A stretch of DNA of 64,000 nucleotides from a virus. The first letter of the stretch is position 1, and every line of letters starts with the position of its first letter. The stretch lies in IMG/VR virus record IMGVR_UViG_3300045993_000417, positions 1 to 64,000 of that record; one strand, given 5' to 3'. Shown here piece by piece: positions 1 to 8,797 of the stretch. Under the pieces are notes generated by a model. It saw only the letters and a list, made by a program, of their open reading frames with translations. It did no database searches and had not been told where the DNA came from. Position numbers and translations under genes: made by a program.

Positions 1-1550
1 TAACCAATACCAATCTTAACGTAGTGGCTAAGGGGTTAGCTCAGACTAACGCTGTGGCTGGTCAAACTTCAGTCTATGGGGCGGCATGGCAGGACTTCTT
101 TACTCCAGTAGGTGCAACTTTAGCAACAGGTACGGCCTGGGCTGCAAACATAACTTCCTATACGTGTGCCGCTGCTCATGGTTTAGTTGCTGGTGACCAG
201 GTTACTATCTCAGGCGTATTAGCGTCGGTATATAACTCTACTGGTGGATATAACGGTACTTATACTGTACTGGCTACTGGATTAACAGCTACTGTGTTTA
301 AAGTGGATCAGTTGGTAAACCCAGGTACTTGGACGTCAGGCGGTACTACTTCTCCAAACCTAGGTAAGCTGGTAATACAGATGAACGAGCAGACTTCTGC
401 TACCCCTGGGTACATTCTTAATAAGATGGGTAACGGTTCGGGTTTCACCTCTATTGGTACATTGGTTCTATTGAACTTAGATGATACAGTGACGTGGGAA
501 ACTCCGTATTATATACTAGGGCATGAACAGTTCACCAATGGTGCTGTAGCCCCTTGGACTGTTGCTCAACCTACTTTCACTTCCACTAACCCTAATAACC
601 ACAATTGGTTTTACGATATAAACACTGGGGCTGGATACGGAGGTACATTCAAAAACTTGCACTTCAAGTCGTCTATGGGTGCTGCTGCTTGGGCCATCAC
701 GGGAACTACTACCTGTACGCTGACACCGGTGACTGCTACTGTTACAGGCTCGATAGCTGGGGACATCCTTACCGCTACTGCAGTGACGGCTGGATACTTA
801 TATGAGGGAATGACATTAACTGGTGCTGGGGTTACCGCTGGTACAGTAATCACTCAGGTTATTGACTCAATCACTGGTAAGGCCGGGCTATATAGGGTTG
901 GTATTATGACTGTTGCCGCTGGTACTTACACGATTGGTGTTTCTTCTCAGACAGTAACCTCTACTAGTATAACTGCTTCTACATCAGTATATGGTATTGC
1001 CGTAGGTGACGTATGCTTTGACTTGACTACTGCCGGTAACGTAGCTACTAACGCAAAGGTGGCTTCTATATCCTCTCTGGTTGCGTTTGTGCTTAACACA
1101 GCCTCTACAAACTCCACCTCTCAGGTTCTGGCGTTCTCGGCTATACATAATGAAGCGGCGTGTACTGTAGGGGTAGGATTTAAACTGAAGGTCAGATGCC
1201 GTGTTAACACAGTAGCTATTACTAACTCCTTAACTACCGTAGCAGTTCCTACGGTCACTAACTCGCTGTATCAACAAGCTCAATATCCGTTGGATATGAT
1301 TACCCTTACCCTTACCGGCATAGAGCCAGGTTCAGATATAGTCATAGTATCGTCTGGTAGTGGAGTAGAGAAGTTAAACATTGATAGTTGGGGTAGTAGT
1401 ACTTATAACTACGTGTATGAATCTCCATCTACTGTGGACATTAAAGTATACAAGCTTGGGTTCATGCCATTCAGTGTTAATGGGTACCTGTTATCATCTT
1501 CCAGCTCTAGTCTCCCTGTAGCTCAAGTAACGGATAGAACTTTTGTGTAG
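1..1550 (+). CDS. Fibre-like virion protein, 5' end cut by window edge
   Basis: The reading frame is open from base 3 with no stop before 1550, so the gene probably begins before the window; a GTG at 24 is possible but has no convincing ribosome site. The product is rich in Thr, Ser, Gly and Ala and poor in charge. It contains adhesin-like beta modules such as HGLVAGDQVTISGV near the N-terminus of the visible part and a similar GMTLTGAGVTAGTVI stretch further on. Similar proteins follow it, so a tail-fibre or other receptor-facing virion role is inferred from composition and context. No specific family is recognised. Confidence 0.7.
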   Translation, partial: TNTNLNVVAKGLAQTNAVAGQTSVYGAAWQDFFTPVGATLATGTAWAANITSYTCAAAHGLVAGDQVTISGVLASVYNSTGGYNGTYTVLATGLTATVFKVDQLVNPGTWTSGGTTSPNLGKLVIQMNEQTSATPGYILNKMGNGSGFTSIGTLVLLNLDDTVTWETPYYILGHEQFTNGAVAPWTVAQPTFTSTNPNNHNWFYDINTGAGYGGTFKNLHFKSSMGAAAWAITGTTTCTLTPVTATVTGSIAGDILTATAVTAGYLYEGMTLTGAGVTAGTVITQVIDSITGKAGLYRVGIMTVAAGTYTIGVSSQTVTSTSITASTSVYGIAVGDVCFDLTTAGNVATNAKVASISSLVAFVLNTASTNSTSQVLAFSAIHNEAACTVGVGFKLKVRCRVNTVAITNSLTTVAVPTVTNSLYQQAQYPLDMITLTLTGIEPGSDIVIVSSGSGVEKLNIDSWGSSTYNYVYESPSTVDIKVYKLGFMPFSVNGYLLSSSSSSLPVAQVTDRTFV

Positions 1551-1566
1551 TGTGGATAATTGAACT

Positions 1567-1573
1567 TAAAATA
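1567..1573 (+). promoter_or_regulatory. TAAAATA late-type promoter box
   Basis: A TTAAAATA box lies just after the upstream stop codon and about 50 nt before the next ATG. It matches the box found before many virion genes here, but in this case leaves an ordinary leader. Confidence 0.5.
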
Positions 1574-1624
1574 CAGGATATGACCGGAAATGGTAAACAG
1601 GATAACTAAAGGACTTCAAACACT

Positions 1625-3280
1625 ATGAAAATCACCAGTCGTGCATCGTTAAACGTAGGCACAGAATTAACAGTAAATACAACTACTAGAGAAATCACTC
1701 TAAACGTAGCTGGTAACCTAATAGCAAAGGATGGGGTAACGTTTCAAGCCCTGTATTCTAAGATAATCGAACTGTGGACTAGCTCCACCTATAACTCGTT
1801 CCCAGAACCTTTCTACGCAATTGACGCGTTGTCTGGACAGTTCCAGATTGGCTTCGACGGTTCTCGTTACAACACTTGGACATTCGCTGGAAACACTCGC
1901 CTATACATACGTGATGGCGGTTGGAACGAATACACTGCTACCGCCCCTGGTGCAGACGGAACTTCTGCTACTGGTACTCTAGCTGCACAATACGTTGGTA
2001 TAGTGTCACTGGGTTCGGTAACTGCGGGTTCTCAGCTTTACTACCAGAAGGTATCTGGTGCAGCTCCTGCTGACTTCACTTATACAGACACAGCCAACCA
2101 AGGTATTCAAGTGTTTGGTGACGCTACTCACGGTAACTTCGATAGCAGAACGTTCTTCAAAGGATTCGTTCGTGAGTACGCTAAAAAATACAAAGACTCT
2201 GTGTTGGCGGATACTGGTAAAACAGCTACCGGCGCTTACATCGTCAACCTGTTGCTTTCTAATGAAACGGACTTGGACGTAGTTAACACTGACACTGACG
2301 TTATCGTTACTCCCATAGCACCATACAACTCAATGAAACTGAGGTATTTCTCAGGTGCATTTAATAAAGACGTTGATACTTCAGGATCTCCTCGTGCGTT
2401 TGGTATTGTAATTGACGTAGGTACACATTCTGGAATAGACGGAGCTGCAGCTAGTGGTGGGAATACTCTTACTTCTGCCATAGGTGGAATCGTTGGAGCT
2501 AACTACACTGGCGGCACTCTGACTGTTCACAATGGTGCAGCTAAAGGTGTGTATACAATTTCTGGTACTCCTACTGCTACAGTAGTTACCATTACTACTA
2601 CCTTCCCAGGTATTGCAACTGGAGCTTCATTCACAATTCAACGTGCAGCCCCTGTCGCTGCTACTTTGAAACAAATCTATACTTGGATACAAGCTAAGTT
2701 ACGTCAGGCTACGGACATTGACGATACGGCTGGTACAGTTACAGGTAAGACAGCTTCTCTTTTAGCTAACTTCGTTGGTTCTCGTTTGGACATGGGATTC
2801 TATACTCCTATTAATCCTAACGGTGGTGGCTCTGGAGTTATTGTAGAGGGTGTAGCTGACGCTGACGTAAATAACATTCGCTTCTTTGATAACACTGCTA
2901 CTCAGCGTGACTATCCATATGCTTCAGCGGGTTTGTTAAACTTCAACAGCAACTTGACCTCTGGCGGTACTGGATACTACGTTCTTTACTACACAGACCT
3001 AACCTTGGGTAATGACTACGGTACAGCTGCTGCAGTTAAGGTTAAAAACAAACTAGGAGTATTCATCTCAGGAGTTATTACTGGAGCCTCTATAGGATTC
3101 AGCTACGACTACACGAATGATACTGCGGGTGGTATGCGTACCGGTGGAGTAGACACTCCTGTTACATTGGTGGCAGGTAACCCCGGTGTAGCTAAGCCAG
3201 TGGTAGCTACTGGTATTCTTACAGCCTCTAAGTCAATCGTTATCAGTGCAGTGTCTGAGCAGGATAGAGCGTACATTTAA
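1625..3280 (+). CDS. Virion structural protein, probably tail fibre or appendage
   Basis: A 551-aa Gly/Thr/Ala-rich protein. The first ~75 residues (KITSRASLNVGTELTVNTTT... then ALYSKIIELWTSS) resemble a module seen at the start of several large-phage fibre proteins, followed by beta-rich sequence and a segment around residues 270-330 that looks like a small inserted carbohydrate-binding or spacer module. It sits between two other fibre-like genes and follows a TAAAATA box. The structural role is inferred from composition and position; no enzymatic motif is visible. Confidence 0.7.
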   Translation: MKITSRASLNVGTELTVNTTTREITLNVAGNLIAKDGVTFQALYSKIIELWTSSTYNSFPEPFYAIDALSGQFQIGFDGSRYNTWTFAGNTRLYIRDGGWNEYTATAPGADGTSATGTLAAQYVGIVSLGSVTAGSQLYYQKVSGAAPADFTYTDTANQGIQVFGDATHGNFDSRTFFKGFVREYAKKYKDSVLADTGKTATGAYIVNLLLSNETDLDVVNTDTDVIVTPIAPYNSMKLRYFSGAFNKDVDTSGSPRAFGIVIDVGTHSGIDGAAASGGNTLTSAIGGIVGANYTGGTLTVHNGAAKGVYTISGTPTATVVTITTTFPGIATGASFTIQRAAPVAATLKQIYTWIQAKLRQATDIDDTAGTVTGKTASLLANFVGSRLDMGFYTPINPNGGGSGVIVEGVADADVNNIRFFDNTATQRDYPYASAGLLNFNSNLTSGGTGYYVLYYTDLTLGNDYGTAAAVKVKNKLGVFISGVITGASIGFSYDYTNDTAGGMRTGGVDTPVTLVAGNPGVAKPVVATGILTASKSIVISAVSEQDRAYI

Positions 3281-3345
3281 TACACTTGAGGTACAGCCAT
3301 AAAGGCGTTATAATATCCTTTATACGGAACAGTTGAGGACGTTTA

Positions 3346-3849
3346 ATGCCTAAAGTAGTTATAGATGGAGTAGCTAAAACAATACGAGTAAATGAATCAG
3401 CTTCTACGCTGGACATTCGTGTTGACGTCTATAAGGAATGGGTCCTGTGGGTCTCTCAATCAGATAACTCCAAGTTTTTACAGGCTATGAGATACACCGG
3501 CTTGGATCCTATGGGCGGGGCTCTATTTACTGGTGATACTTACTTCCTTATAAATGGGTGGAAGTTACTGGTAGACCTAACTCTCACTAGGGTTTCTGGT
3601 GTTTTACTTTCAGATAACTACGATACTGCCTATTACACTTACACCTTAGTCCCGCTATTCCCAGTCTCAGTATCATCACTAGTAACTACTATAAGTACTA
3701 GTGGTGGAGGTGGCGGAACTGCTCCTACTGCTTCAGAAGTCGCTACCGCTGTGTGGAACAAGCCTAAAGTAGAAATTACTACTGCCGGCTCTATAGGCGA
3801 GTGGGTCAAAGGGTTGCTCTCCACACTGAATTTCTTAGGGTTAAAATAA
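3346..3849 (+). CDS. Small fibre or baseplate-associated virion protein
   Basis: A 167-aa protein whose last third contains a glycine run followed by APTASEVATAVWN and a GSIGEWVKGLL stretch. This ending is common in phage tail and fibre proteins. A TTATAATA box and a GAGGA ribosome site precede it. Its stop codon overlaps the TAAAATA box of the downstream RNA polymerase gene. Function beyond tail association cannot be assigned. Confidence 0.65.
   Translation: MPKVVIDGVAKTIRVNESASTLDIRVDVYKEWVLWVSQSDNSKFLQAMRYTGLDPMGGALFTGDTYFLINGWKLLVDLTLTRVSGVLLSDNYDTAYYTYTLVPLFPVSVSSLVTTISTSGGGGGTAPTASEVATAVWNKPKVEITTAGSIGEWVKGLLSTLNFLGLK
3842..3848 (+). promoter_or_regulatory. TAAAATA box before the beta' N-terminal gene
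   Basis: TTAAAATA lies 7 nt before the ATG at 3856 and overlaps the stop codon of the preceding gene. Spacing is 2 nt longer than the usual 5 nt. Confidence 0.5.
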
Positions 3850-3855
3850 GCGCAT

Positions 3856-5010
3856 ATGACAAACACGATTAACACTGAAGAACTTATATCAGGCGGTGAG
3901 GCCTTGATTCATATGCTTACCGACGTTGATGTTGGTAAACAGATTAAAGGCATAAAAGATGCTCTACCTGGTACCCGTTCTGTATCTAAAAAAGACACCC
4001 TTATTAAGAAAGTGAAGTACCTGGATGGGCTGAGTCGCATGGACATTAAACCTCAAGACGCTTACATCTTAAGAAACATGCCAGTCATTCCACCCATCTC
4101 CAGACCTGTCATTCCTATGGGCGGCAATCGTATCGAATATGCCGACGTAAATACGCTTTATAGAGACCATATGCTGGTCAACAACTCTCTTAAAGACGTT
4201 AAGGATATGCTTCCTAACGATCAGCTAGTAAACGAGCGTAAGGCACTCTATGAGGGCGCTAAGGCTGTTATGGGATTAGGACCAGCTATCACTGGGTCTA
4301 GTCGAGGTAAACAGCTTAAAGGCTTTCTACATCAGATTAGTGGAGATACCGGCCCTAAGGGTGGATTCTTCCATAGTAAGATTCTAAGTAAGAAACAGGA
4401 CTTTTCAGGCCGAGCTACTATCTACGCTGAGCCTAATCTAGGGTTTAACGAGGCTGCAGTTCCAGAGGATATGCTTTGGACGATGTATGAGTTCCATATC
4501 TTGAGAAGCTTGGTTAAACAAGGCTTCGACTACGTTAGTGCTAAGAAGGCTGTGGGGAGTCGTAGTCCAGCTGCGATTAACGCTTTTAATAAGGTCATTA
4601 AACAGATTCCAGTCATTCTCAACAGAGCTCCGACTTTGATGAGGACAAACATCACTGCGCATTATCCAGTGCCAATCAAAGGAAAGACACTTGGTCTTAA
4701 CCCGTTACACCTCCCAATGTATGCTGGTGACTATGATGGTGATGCCCTCACAGTTCATGTACCTATGACTCCAGGTGCGGTGGAAGAGGCTAAGTCTAAG
4801 CTACTTCCGGAGTCACATATACACGATTACCGTAAGGGGATTGGTAACTCTATGGTAGCCCCCGGTCATGAGGCTATCATCGGATCAGTGTACATGACCG
4901 AGCCGGATACTACACAAAAGACGGTCACGTTTAAGACTGAGGCTGAAGCTATGTCAGCATTTAAACGCGGTGAAATTAAAGAGAATACTCCGATCTCCAT
5001 TAAGGGGTAG
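3856..5010 (+). CDS. RNA polymerase beta' subunit, N-terminal catalytic part
   Basis: A 384-aa piece of a multisubunit RNA polymerase largest subunit. It aligns by eye with the bacterial beta' region running from VLPVIPP (here MPVIPPISRP, residues 75-84) through LNRAPTLHR (LNRAPTLMR, 255-263) to the active-site loop. The loop reads AGDYDGDALTVH at 290-301 instead of NADFDGDQMAVH, and all three metal-binding Asp residues are kept. It ends in the region after the loop (GHEAIIGSVYMT) with no funnel or trigger-loop part. The matching C-terminal part is encoded 6.7 kb away. The N-terminal clamp/zinc region of a normal beta' is absent here and not encoded just upstream, so it may be a third piece elsewhere. 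Confidence 0.95.
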   Translation: MTNTINTEELISGGEALIHMLTDVDVGKQIKGIKDALPGTRSVSKKDTLIKKVKYLDGLSRMDIKPQDAYILRNMPVIPPISRPVIPMGGNRIEYADVNTLYRDHMLVNNSLKDVKDMLPNDQLVNERKALYEGAKAVMGLGPAITGSSRGKQLKGFLHQISGDTGPKGGFFHSKILSKKQDFSGRATIYAEPNLGFNEAAVPEDMLWTMYEFHILRSLVKQGFDYVSAKKAVGSRSPAAINAFNKVIKQIPVILNRAPTLMRTNITAHYPVPIKGKTLGLNPLHLPMYAGDYDGDALTVHVPMTPGAVEEAKSKLLPESHIHDYRKGIGNSMVAPGHEAIIGSVYMTEPDTTQKTVTFKTEAEAMSAFKRGEIKENTPISIKG

Positions 5011-5110
5011 TCCTCTTTATCTTGTACTCCCATACGTCCATGCCACAGTTCCATATACGATGGTACCCATTAACCTTACAGTTTTCCCATTCTGTGAGGT
5101 ATACTTGACT

Positions 5111-5140
5111 AAAAACAACCCGATGTTCTGGGCTGTTTAT
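5111..5140. terminator. Possible bidirectional terminator
   Basis: An A-tract, a stem of about ten pairs with one mismatch (5113-5121 with 5130-5138) and a T-tract lie between convergent genes. Confidence 0.45.
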
Positions 5141-5148
5141 TGTTGCGT

Positions 5149-5871
5149 TTACTCTGCTTCAGGTTCAAACGAAGTTACTACGTAGCGGACACCGTCGTAC
5201 TCGTAAGTGAAACTACCTGATGCTTCGATGGCTAGTACCATGCGGTGGCGAATGTATCCTTCACGTTTCACCAACGTAGTATTCAACACATCGAATATCA
5301 TGTCAGGTTCATCACCAGACTCAAGGTGTTCCTTAGTGATCTCCACTGCGTCACCCTTATTAAACTCTTCAGCAATGATTGAGAATAGCTCACTTTCGCT
5401 GATTGCGACTACAGGACCATTGATGGCATCATCTGTCTCTTGGAACTTGTCACTACTCTTCAGCCAAGCTTTGAACTGATCACGGCTTCCGACTTGAGCT
5501 TCGGCGTACTCCATCATCTTAGCTTGAACAGGTTTGAATGCTTCCTGCAAACCCCTTACCATGGACGCTGATTCCTTGGAAAACTTGATGTATTCTTCGA
5601 AATCACCGGCGTTGTTTTTGTCGGTAACAGAGGACTTGAAATCCTTGCCGAGCAAAGTAGCTTCTGCAAACAACTCAAGGAATAGATCTCTGATGCGGTT
5701 GATGCGTACCCACAGATGAGAGTACTTTGGGTCATCCTTAAGTGTAGTAAGTAACTTCACATACACTGGGACGAGCTCGGTTAAGAGACTGGATACGGCC
5801 ATGAACACCTGACCGAAGACTTGGAAAATTACAGCGTACAGTTCCAACAGTTTTTGAATTGAATTGATCAT
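5149..5871 (-). CDS. Unknown 240-aa protein, early-type gene
   Basis: The protein begins with about 45 hydrophobic or amphipathic residues (LLELYAVIFQVFGQVFMAVSSLL), then a largely helical charged region, and ends with an acidic beta-looking tail. A membrane association of the N-terminus is possible but not certain. AGGAG lies 11 nt before the ATG, and an extended -10 type promoter motif lies 75 nt upstream, so it is a single-gene unit of the early/middle class. No family is recognised. Confidence 0.75.
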   Translation of the reverse strand: MINSIQKLLELYAVIFQVFGQVFMAVSSLLTELVPVYVKLLTTLKDDPKYSHLWVRINRIRDLFLELFAEATLLGKDFKSSVTDKNNAGDFEEYIKFSKESASMVRGLQEAFKPVQAKMMEYAEAQVGSRDQFKAWLKSSDKFQETDDAINGPVVAISESELFSIIAEEFNKGDAVEITKEHLESGDEPDMIFDVLNTTLVKREGYIRHRMVLAIEASGSFTYEYDGVRYVVTSFEPEAE

Positions 5872-5945
5872 GATACAATTTCTCCTGTGTAAGTCAATCG
5901 CTCCGGATTGACAATTGTGAGCAGATAACCCTATCTACTCTACAA

Positions 5946-5960
5946 TACTTATACCAAAAA
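5946..5960 (-). promoter_or_regulatory. Extended -10 type promoter
   Basis: On the reverse strand this reads TTTTTGGTATAAGTA, i.e. TG-N-TATAAG preceded by a T run. The same motif recurs before most isolated reverse-strand genes of the window. No clear -35 hexamer is seen. Confidence 0.7.
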
Positions 5961-5987
5961 CACTGGAGGAAAATTGAATTTAAAACT

Positions 5988-6014
5988 AAAAAAACCGGAG
6001 GGGAATCCGGTTTA
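5988..6014 (-). terminator. Terminator of the 6422-6032 unit
   Basis: Reverse strand: AAACCGGA-type stem (6013-6006 with 5999-5992) followed by a T run. Confidence 0.7.
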
Positions 6015-6031
6015 GTTGGAGCTTGTTACTG

Positions 6032-6274
6032 TCAAACTGTCGTCTCTGTCATTAGCCTATCTACGCATGAACGTACCTGAACTTCGGTAAGTCCGAACAA
6101 ATCACATATGTCTGTCTTGCGATTAATAAGCTTTGCGCATACTTCCGAAACGTACTCTGAACTCCCCAGATCTTTCTTTATGGATAGTGCTTTACCCATC
6201 TGGAAAATACCTGGAGTCTTGGTGCCTGACTTCAATGTTTCTGTGATGATTTCTTCTACTAACTTCTTGTCCAT
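6032..6274 (-). CDS. Small unknown protein, early-type gene
   Basis: An 80-aa charged protein starting MDKKLVEEII. This start is chosen because AGGAG sits 7 nt before it; the longer reading frame to 6319 would begin inside the upstream small gene without such a site. The C-terminal half (KTDICDLFGLTEVQVRSCVDRLM) looks like a helix-turn-helix-like pair of helices, so DNA binding is possible but unproven. It is the second gene of a two-gene unit closed by a terminator. Confidence 0.65.
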   Translation of the reverse strand: MDKKLVEEIITETLKSGTKTPGIFQMGKALSIKKDLGSSEYVSEVCAKLINRKTDICDLFGLTEVQVRSCVDRLMTETTV

Positions 6275-6302
6275 GTTTCTCTCCTGTGTGATTGAAATTG
6301 GT

Positions 6303-6422
6303 TTAGTTACTTTCGTCAAACTTGGTATTCCTAAGTATTACCACTACTACGACCATTACAGCCAGCCATGTTAACGCACTGATCCACGGTGTAGTATAAT
6401 ACCATTTAAGAAATTCCCACAT
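6303..6422 (-). CDS. 39-aa single-span membrane protein
   Basis: The short frame encodes a protein with an aromatic N-terminus (MWEFLKWYY) and one clear membrane segment rich in Val, Leu and Ile at residues 17-30, followed by a basic/charged tail. AGGAG lies 7 nt before the ATG and the extended -10 promoter lies 31 nt upstream, which makes translation likely despite the length. Small phage membrane proteins of this shape can act on the host envelope, but no function can be assigned. Confidence 0.65.
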   Translation of the reverse strand: MWEFLKWYYTTPWISALTWLAVMVVVVVILRNTKFDESN

Positions 6423-6452
6423 GTGTGTCTCCTAGTATAGTTATACGTACTA

Positions 6453-6467
6453 TACTTATACCAAAAA
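6453..6467 (-). promoter_or_regulatory. Extended -10 type promoter
   Basis: Reverse strand TTTTTGGTATAAGTA; drives the small membrane-protein gene and the 80-aa gene. Confidence 0.7.
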
Positions 6468-6812
6468 TCACTTATATTGTGCACTTTTTAAGGCTGCGGA
6501 AGTCCTCTTTATACTACCAGAAACTGAGTTAACACCGTTCTCATATAGCCAGTCCTTTCCAGCCTGGTAAGCTTTTTGTCTCATGACAGATAATTCTGGG
6601 GCCACTGCTCCAAAGGTAACTCTCGCTAATGTAGATTTTATACCGTGCGGATTCACACCAGCAAAACCACTTGCAAAACCATTTGCTATATGCTTCCTAG
6701 CTACGGCCGAACTTAGTAAACCTTTGGTTATCTGGTTTTAGGCTAAGTGAATACCTATAGCAGTACCTACTATAGCCCTCTTTTCAATCATGTTTATATA
6801 TTTATTAGTCAT
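6468..6812 (-). pseudogene. Tagged small protein broken by an in-frame stop
   Basis: One frame runs from an ATG at 6812 that overlaps the helicase stop codon (ATGACTAA) to 6468, interrupted only by TAA at 6738-6740. The first 24 codons read MTNKYINMIEKRAIVGTAIG, a variant of the NKYLEKIA tag followed by a hydrophobic glycine stretch. After the stop the frame continues for about 90 codons as an Ala/Gly/Lys-rich sequence like other tagged proteins here. This is best explained by a recent nonsense mutation; readthrough or an internal restart at the GTG at 6656 are alternatives. Confidence 0.6.
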
Positions 6813-8523
6813 TCATCAACCCCACCACTTGATCACCTAAGTCTTCCTTGCTCTTACCATGATGCCATAGGTACTCGTCTATGCTAGTAGGTCGTTTACC
6901 AAAGAAGCCTTTAGGATGCACACTATGGTAGTACTCTACATCAACATGGCGGTCTTTAGCTGGTAACCCTTCGTGAGACTTAAAGCGTATACCACGAGCT
7001 ACCATCTGATCTGTCTTAGACTTATTAAAGTGATTCTCCATCACCTGTACCAGTCTAGTGTTAGTAGTGTTTAAACCTTCGGCTCCCGAGCTAGAGACAA
7101 GCATAACCCTCGTCTTCCCTGCATTATACGCGTCCTTAATTTCAGTCTTTTCCTTGCCACTTAAACCCCCGTGATATATAGAATGTGGAATACCTCTAGA
7201 CGCTAACTCTCTAGAGTATTCATTAAGACCTGCATCCATATAATTACTATGGACTATTGCTTTAAACTTCTTATCCGACTTGTGACGTTTTTCAAGCCTA
7301 TCAACCATAGTACGAATCTTAGGAGACGTGTCCTGAAGGTTGGGCATGAATGGTGAAGCAGTGTTAGATACTTGTCTTAAACCACTACTAAAAGCGTTGA
7401 GGTTAGCAGACTCTTTTTTATCTAAGGGTAGGTTCATACGTATGCGCATCTTAGTAGTCCACGGCAGTTTACCTTCCATGTACTTATACATGGCTCTCTG
7501 CTCTGGAGATAACTCTACCTCAATGTGGTGTTCCGTACTCTTTGGGAAATGCTTAGCTGCCTCAGGGTCAGTCTTAGCATCGTAGTAGTCTACGTGTCTA
7601 TCTAGGACCTTCTTCAGATACTTGTTGTTTTTTAGAGTCTTGGTCTCTTCAGGAGACGCACCTAGTACAAGCCCGGCCAAGATACCTGGTCTCTCCGTCT
7701 TAGTAGAGACAAACTCTTTGTCGAACTCTTTTTTACCTTCTGGTAGCACCTTCTTACGGGCAACCATGTTTATAAGAGGTGCCATGTCCGATACATGGTT
7801 GTACCTACTAGTACCAGTGGCTAAAACCCGTTGGTCAGCTTCTTCAATGATACCACGTAGCTCTTTATGGCGTTGGGTATTGCAATTTCTCAGCCTGTGA
7901 CTTTCATCCACAACCACTATGGAGTGGTGCTTTTTGCGTAGTTCGGCTGCGTTGTTTACGGCGCGGTCATACGTAGTTACGTTGAGGCGTGACCTATCAA
8001 TGTTGATGTTGTGTTTCTTAATTTCTTCGTCTAGATTGTTCAGCAGACTGGAGGGTACTATAGCTAGAGCATCGTTCTTCTTATCACGTTTCTGGGCTCG
8101 TTCTATGGCTACTAACATAGTCTTAGTCTTACCACTACCCATACTATGGTCTAAAAGGACGCCGCTGTTATCCTCCAGTTTTTTAAGAGCCCTCTCTTGG
8201 TAGACACTCAGTTGAGTTGGGGTGGTTTCTGACCTTGCTATTTTTAGGAGGTACTTCTTAAGGTACCTATTCTTCTTAGTCTTAACTCCTAACCTAGACT
8301 TAAGCTCCTCACCAATCTCAGCTTCTTTCTCCATTACCTTTTTGAATCCCTCGGCATGGTCCCTCTCCTCGCTACGAGCGTGTTCTATAGCCTTGCGTAA
8401 CTCCGGGGACTTAACTTCCTTCAGGCGCTCAGTGTAGTCGACTATGGCCTTCTCTTCTTCACCTTTGGATTTCTTGGCGATGGATAGGTCAGAGGCAATT
8501 TTTTGGAGGTATTTGTTATTCAT
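6805..8523 (-). CDS. Snf2/SF2-type helicase with virion tag
   Basis: A 572-aa protein in three parts. Residues 1-10 are the tag MNNKYLQKIA. Residues 20-68 look like a ferritin/rubrerythrin-type helical hairpin with an EERDH motif. A second tag-like string NRYLKKYLLKIA lies at 85-96, just before a Snf2-family ATPase: motif I MGSGKT (128-133), motif II DESH (206-209), motif III ATGTS, and a C-terminal lobe with HSNYMDAG, HGGLSGKEK and the arginine-finger motif QMVARGIRF. It is in an operon with a small tagged protein (ATGA overlap) under a late-type TAAAATA box, unlike its early-type neighbours. Packaging in the head and action at injection or on host DNA is an inference. Confidence 0.88.
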   Translation of the reverse strand: MNNKYLQKIASDLSIAKKSKGEEEKAIVDYTERLKEVKSPELRKAIEHARSEERDHAEGFKKVMEKEAEIGEELKSRLGVKTKKNRYLKKYLLKIARSETTPTQLSVYQERALKKLEDNSGVLLDHSMGSGKTKTMLVAIERAQKRDKKNDALAIVPSSLLNNLDEEIKKHNINIDRSRLNVTTYDRAVNNAAELRKKHHSIVVVDESHRLRNCNTQRHKELRGIIEEADQRVLATGTSRYNHVSDMAPLINMVARKKVLPEGKKEFDKEFVSTKTERPGILAGLVLGASPEETKTLKNNKYLKKVLDRHVDYYDAKTDPEAAKHFPKSTEHHIEVELSPEQRAMYKYMEGKLPWTTKMRIRMNLPLDKKESANLNAFSSGLRQVSNTASPFMPNLQDTSPKIRTMVDRLEKRHKSDKKFKAIVHSNYMDAGLNEYSRELASRGIPHSIYHGGLSGKEKTEIKDAYNAGKTRVMLVSSSGAEGLNTTNTRLVQVMENHFNKSKTDQMVARGIRFKSHEGLPAKDRHVDVEYYHSVHPKGFFGKRPTSIDEYLWHHGKSKEDLGDQVVGLMND

Positions 8524-8726
8524 TTCGGTAACTTTCTCAAAGCTAGAACCCTTTTCTGCATACTCTCTGTTAGGCGTGCCCTTACGGAAGCCCTATAGTG
8601 ATTTAGGAAGTTTTCTAAGGATATACCATTAACGTTCTTGAAAGAACTTGTTATGTGAGATAAGTGTTTTGCCAGATGATGCCTGGTCATGGCATTCATC
8701 GCTAATTTTTCTAAGTGTCCGGACAT
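8520..8726 (-). CDS. 68-aa tagged basic protein
   Basis: A small basic protein starting MSGHLEKLAMN, a divergent form of the NKYLEKIA tag, followed by Arg/His/Lys-rich helical sequence. Its stop overlaps the helicase start, so the two are translationally coupled. A TAAAATA box lies exactly 5 nt before the ATG, predicting a leaderless message. Function unknown; a head-packaged protein is inferred from the tag and promoter type. Confidence 0.65.
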   Translation of the reverse strand: MSGHLEKLAMNAMTRHHLAKHLSHITSSFKNVNGISLENFLNHYRASVRARLTESMQKRVLALRKLPK

Positions 8727-8731
8727 ATCCG

Positions 8732-8738
8732 TATTTTA
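8732..8738 (-). promoter_or_regulatory. TAAAATA-N5-ATG late-type promoter, reverse strand
   Basis: Reverse strand reads GGTAAAATACGGATATG. The 5-nt spacing to ATG is the same as on the forward strand, showing the box is not a by-product of strand composition. Confidence 0.65.
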
Positions 8739-8760
8739 CCACAATGGGCTAAATTAGGCT

Positions 8761-8791
8761 AAAAAAACAGGCCTATAAAAGCACCTGTTTT
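8761..8791 (-). terminator. Terminator after the 491-aa gene
   Basis: Stem AAAACAGG/CCTGTTTT (8764-8771 with 8784-8791) followed on the reverse strand by T7. Confidence 0.75.
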
Positions 8792-8797
8792 AAACCT

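Noticed and set aside
6275-6319. Longer N-terminus of the 6032-6274 gene
   Set aside because: It would overlap the small membrane-protein gene and lacks a ribosome site, whereas AGGAG lies 7 nt before the ATG at 6274.
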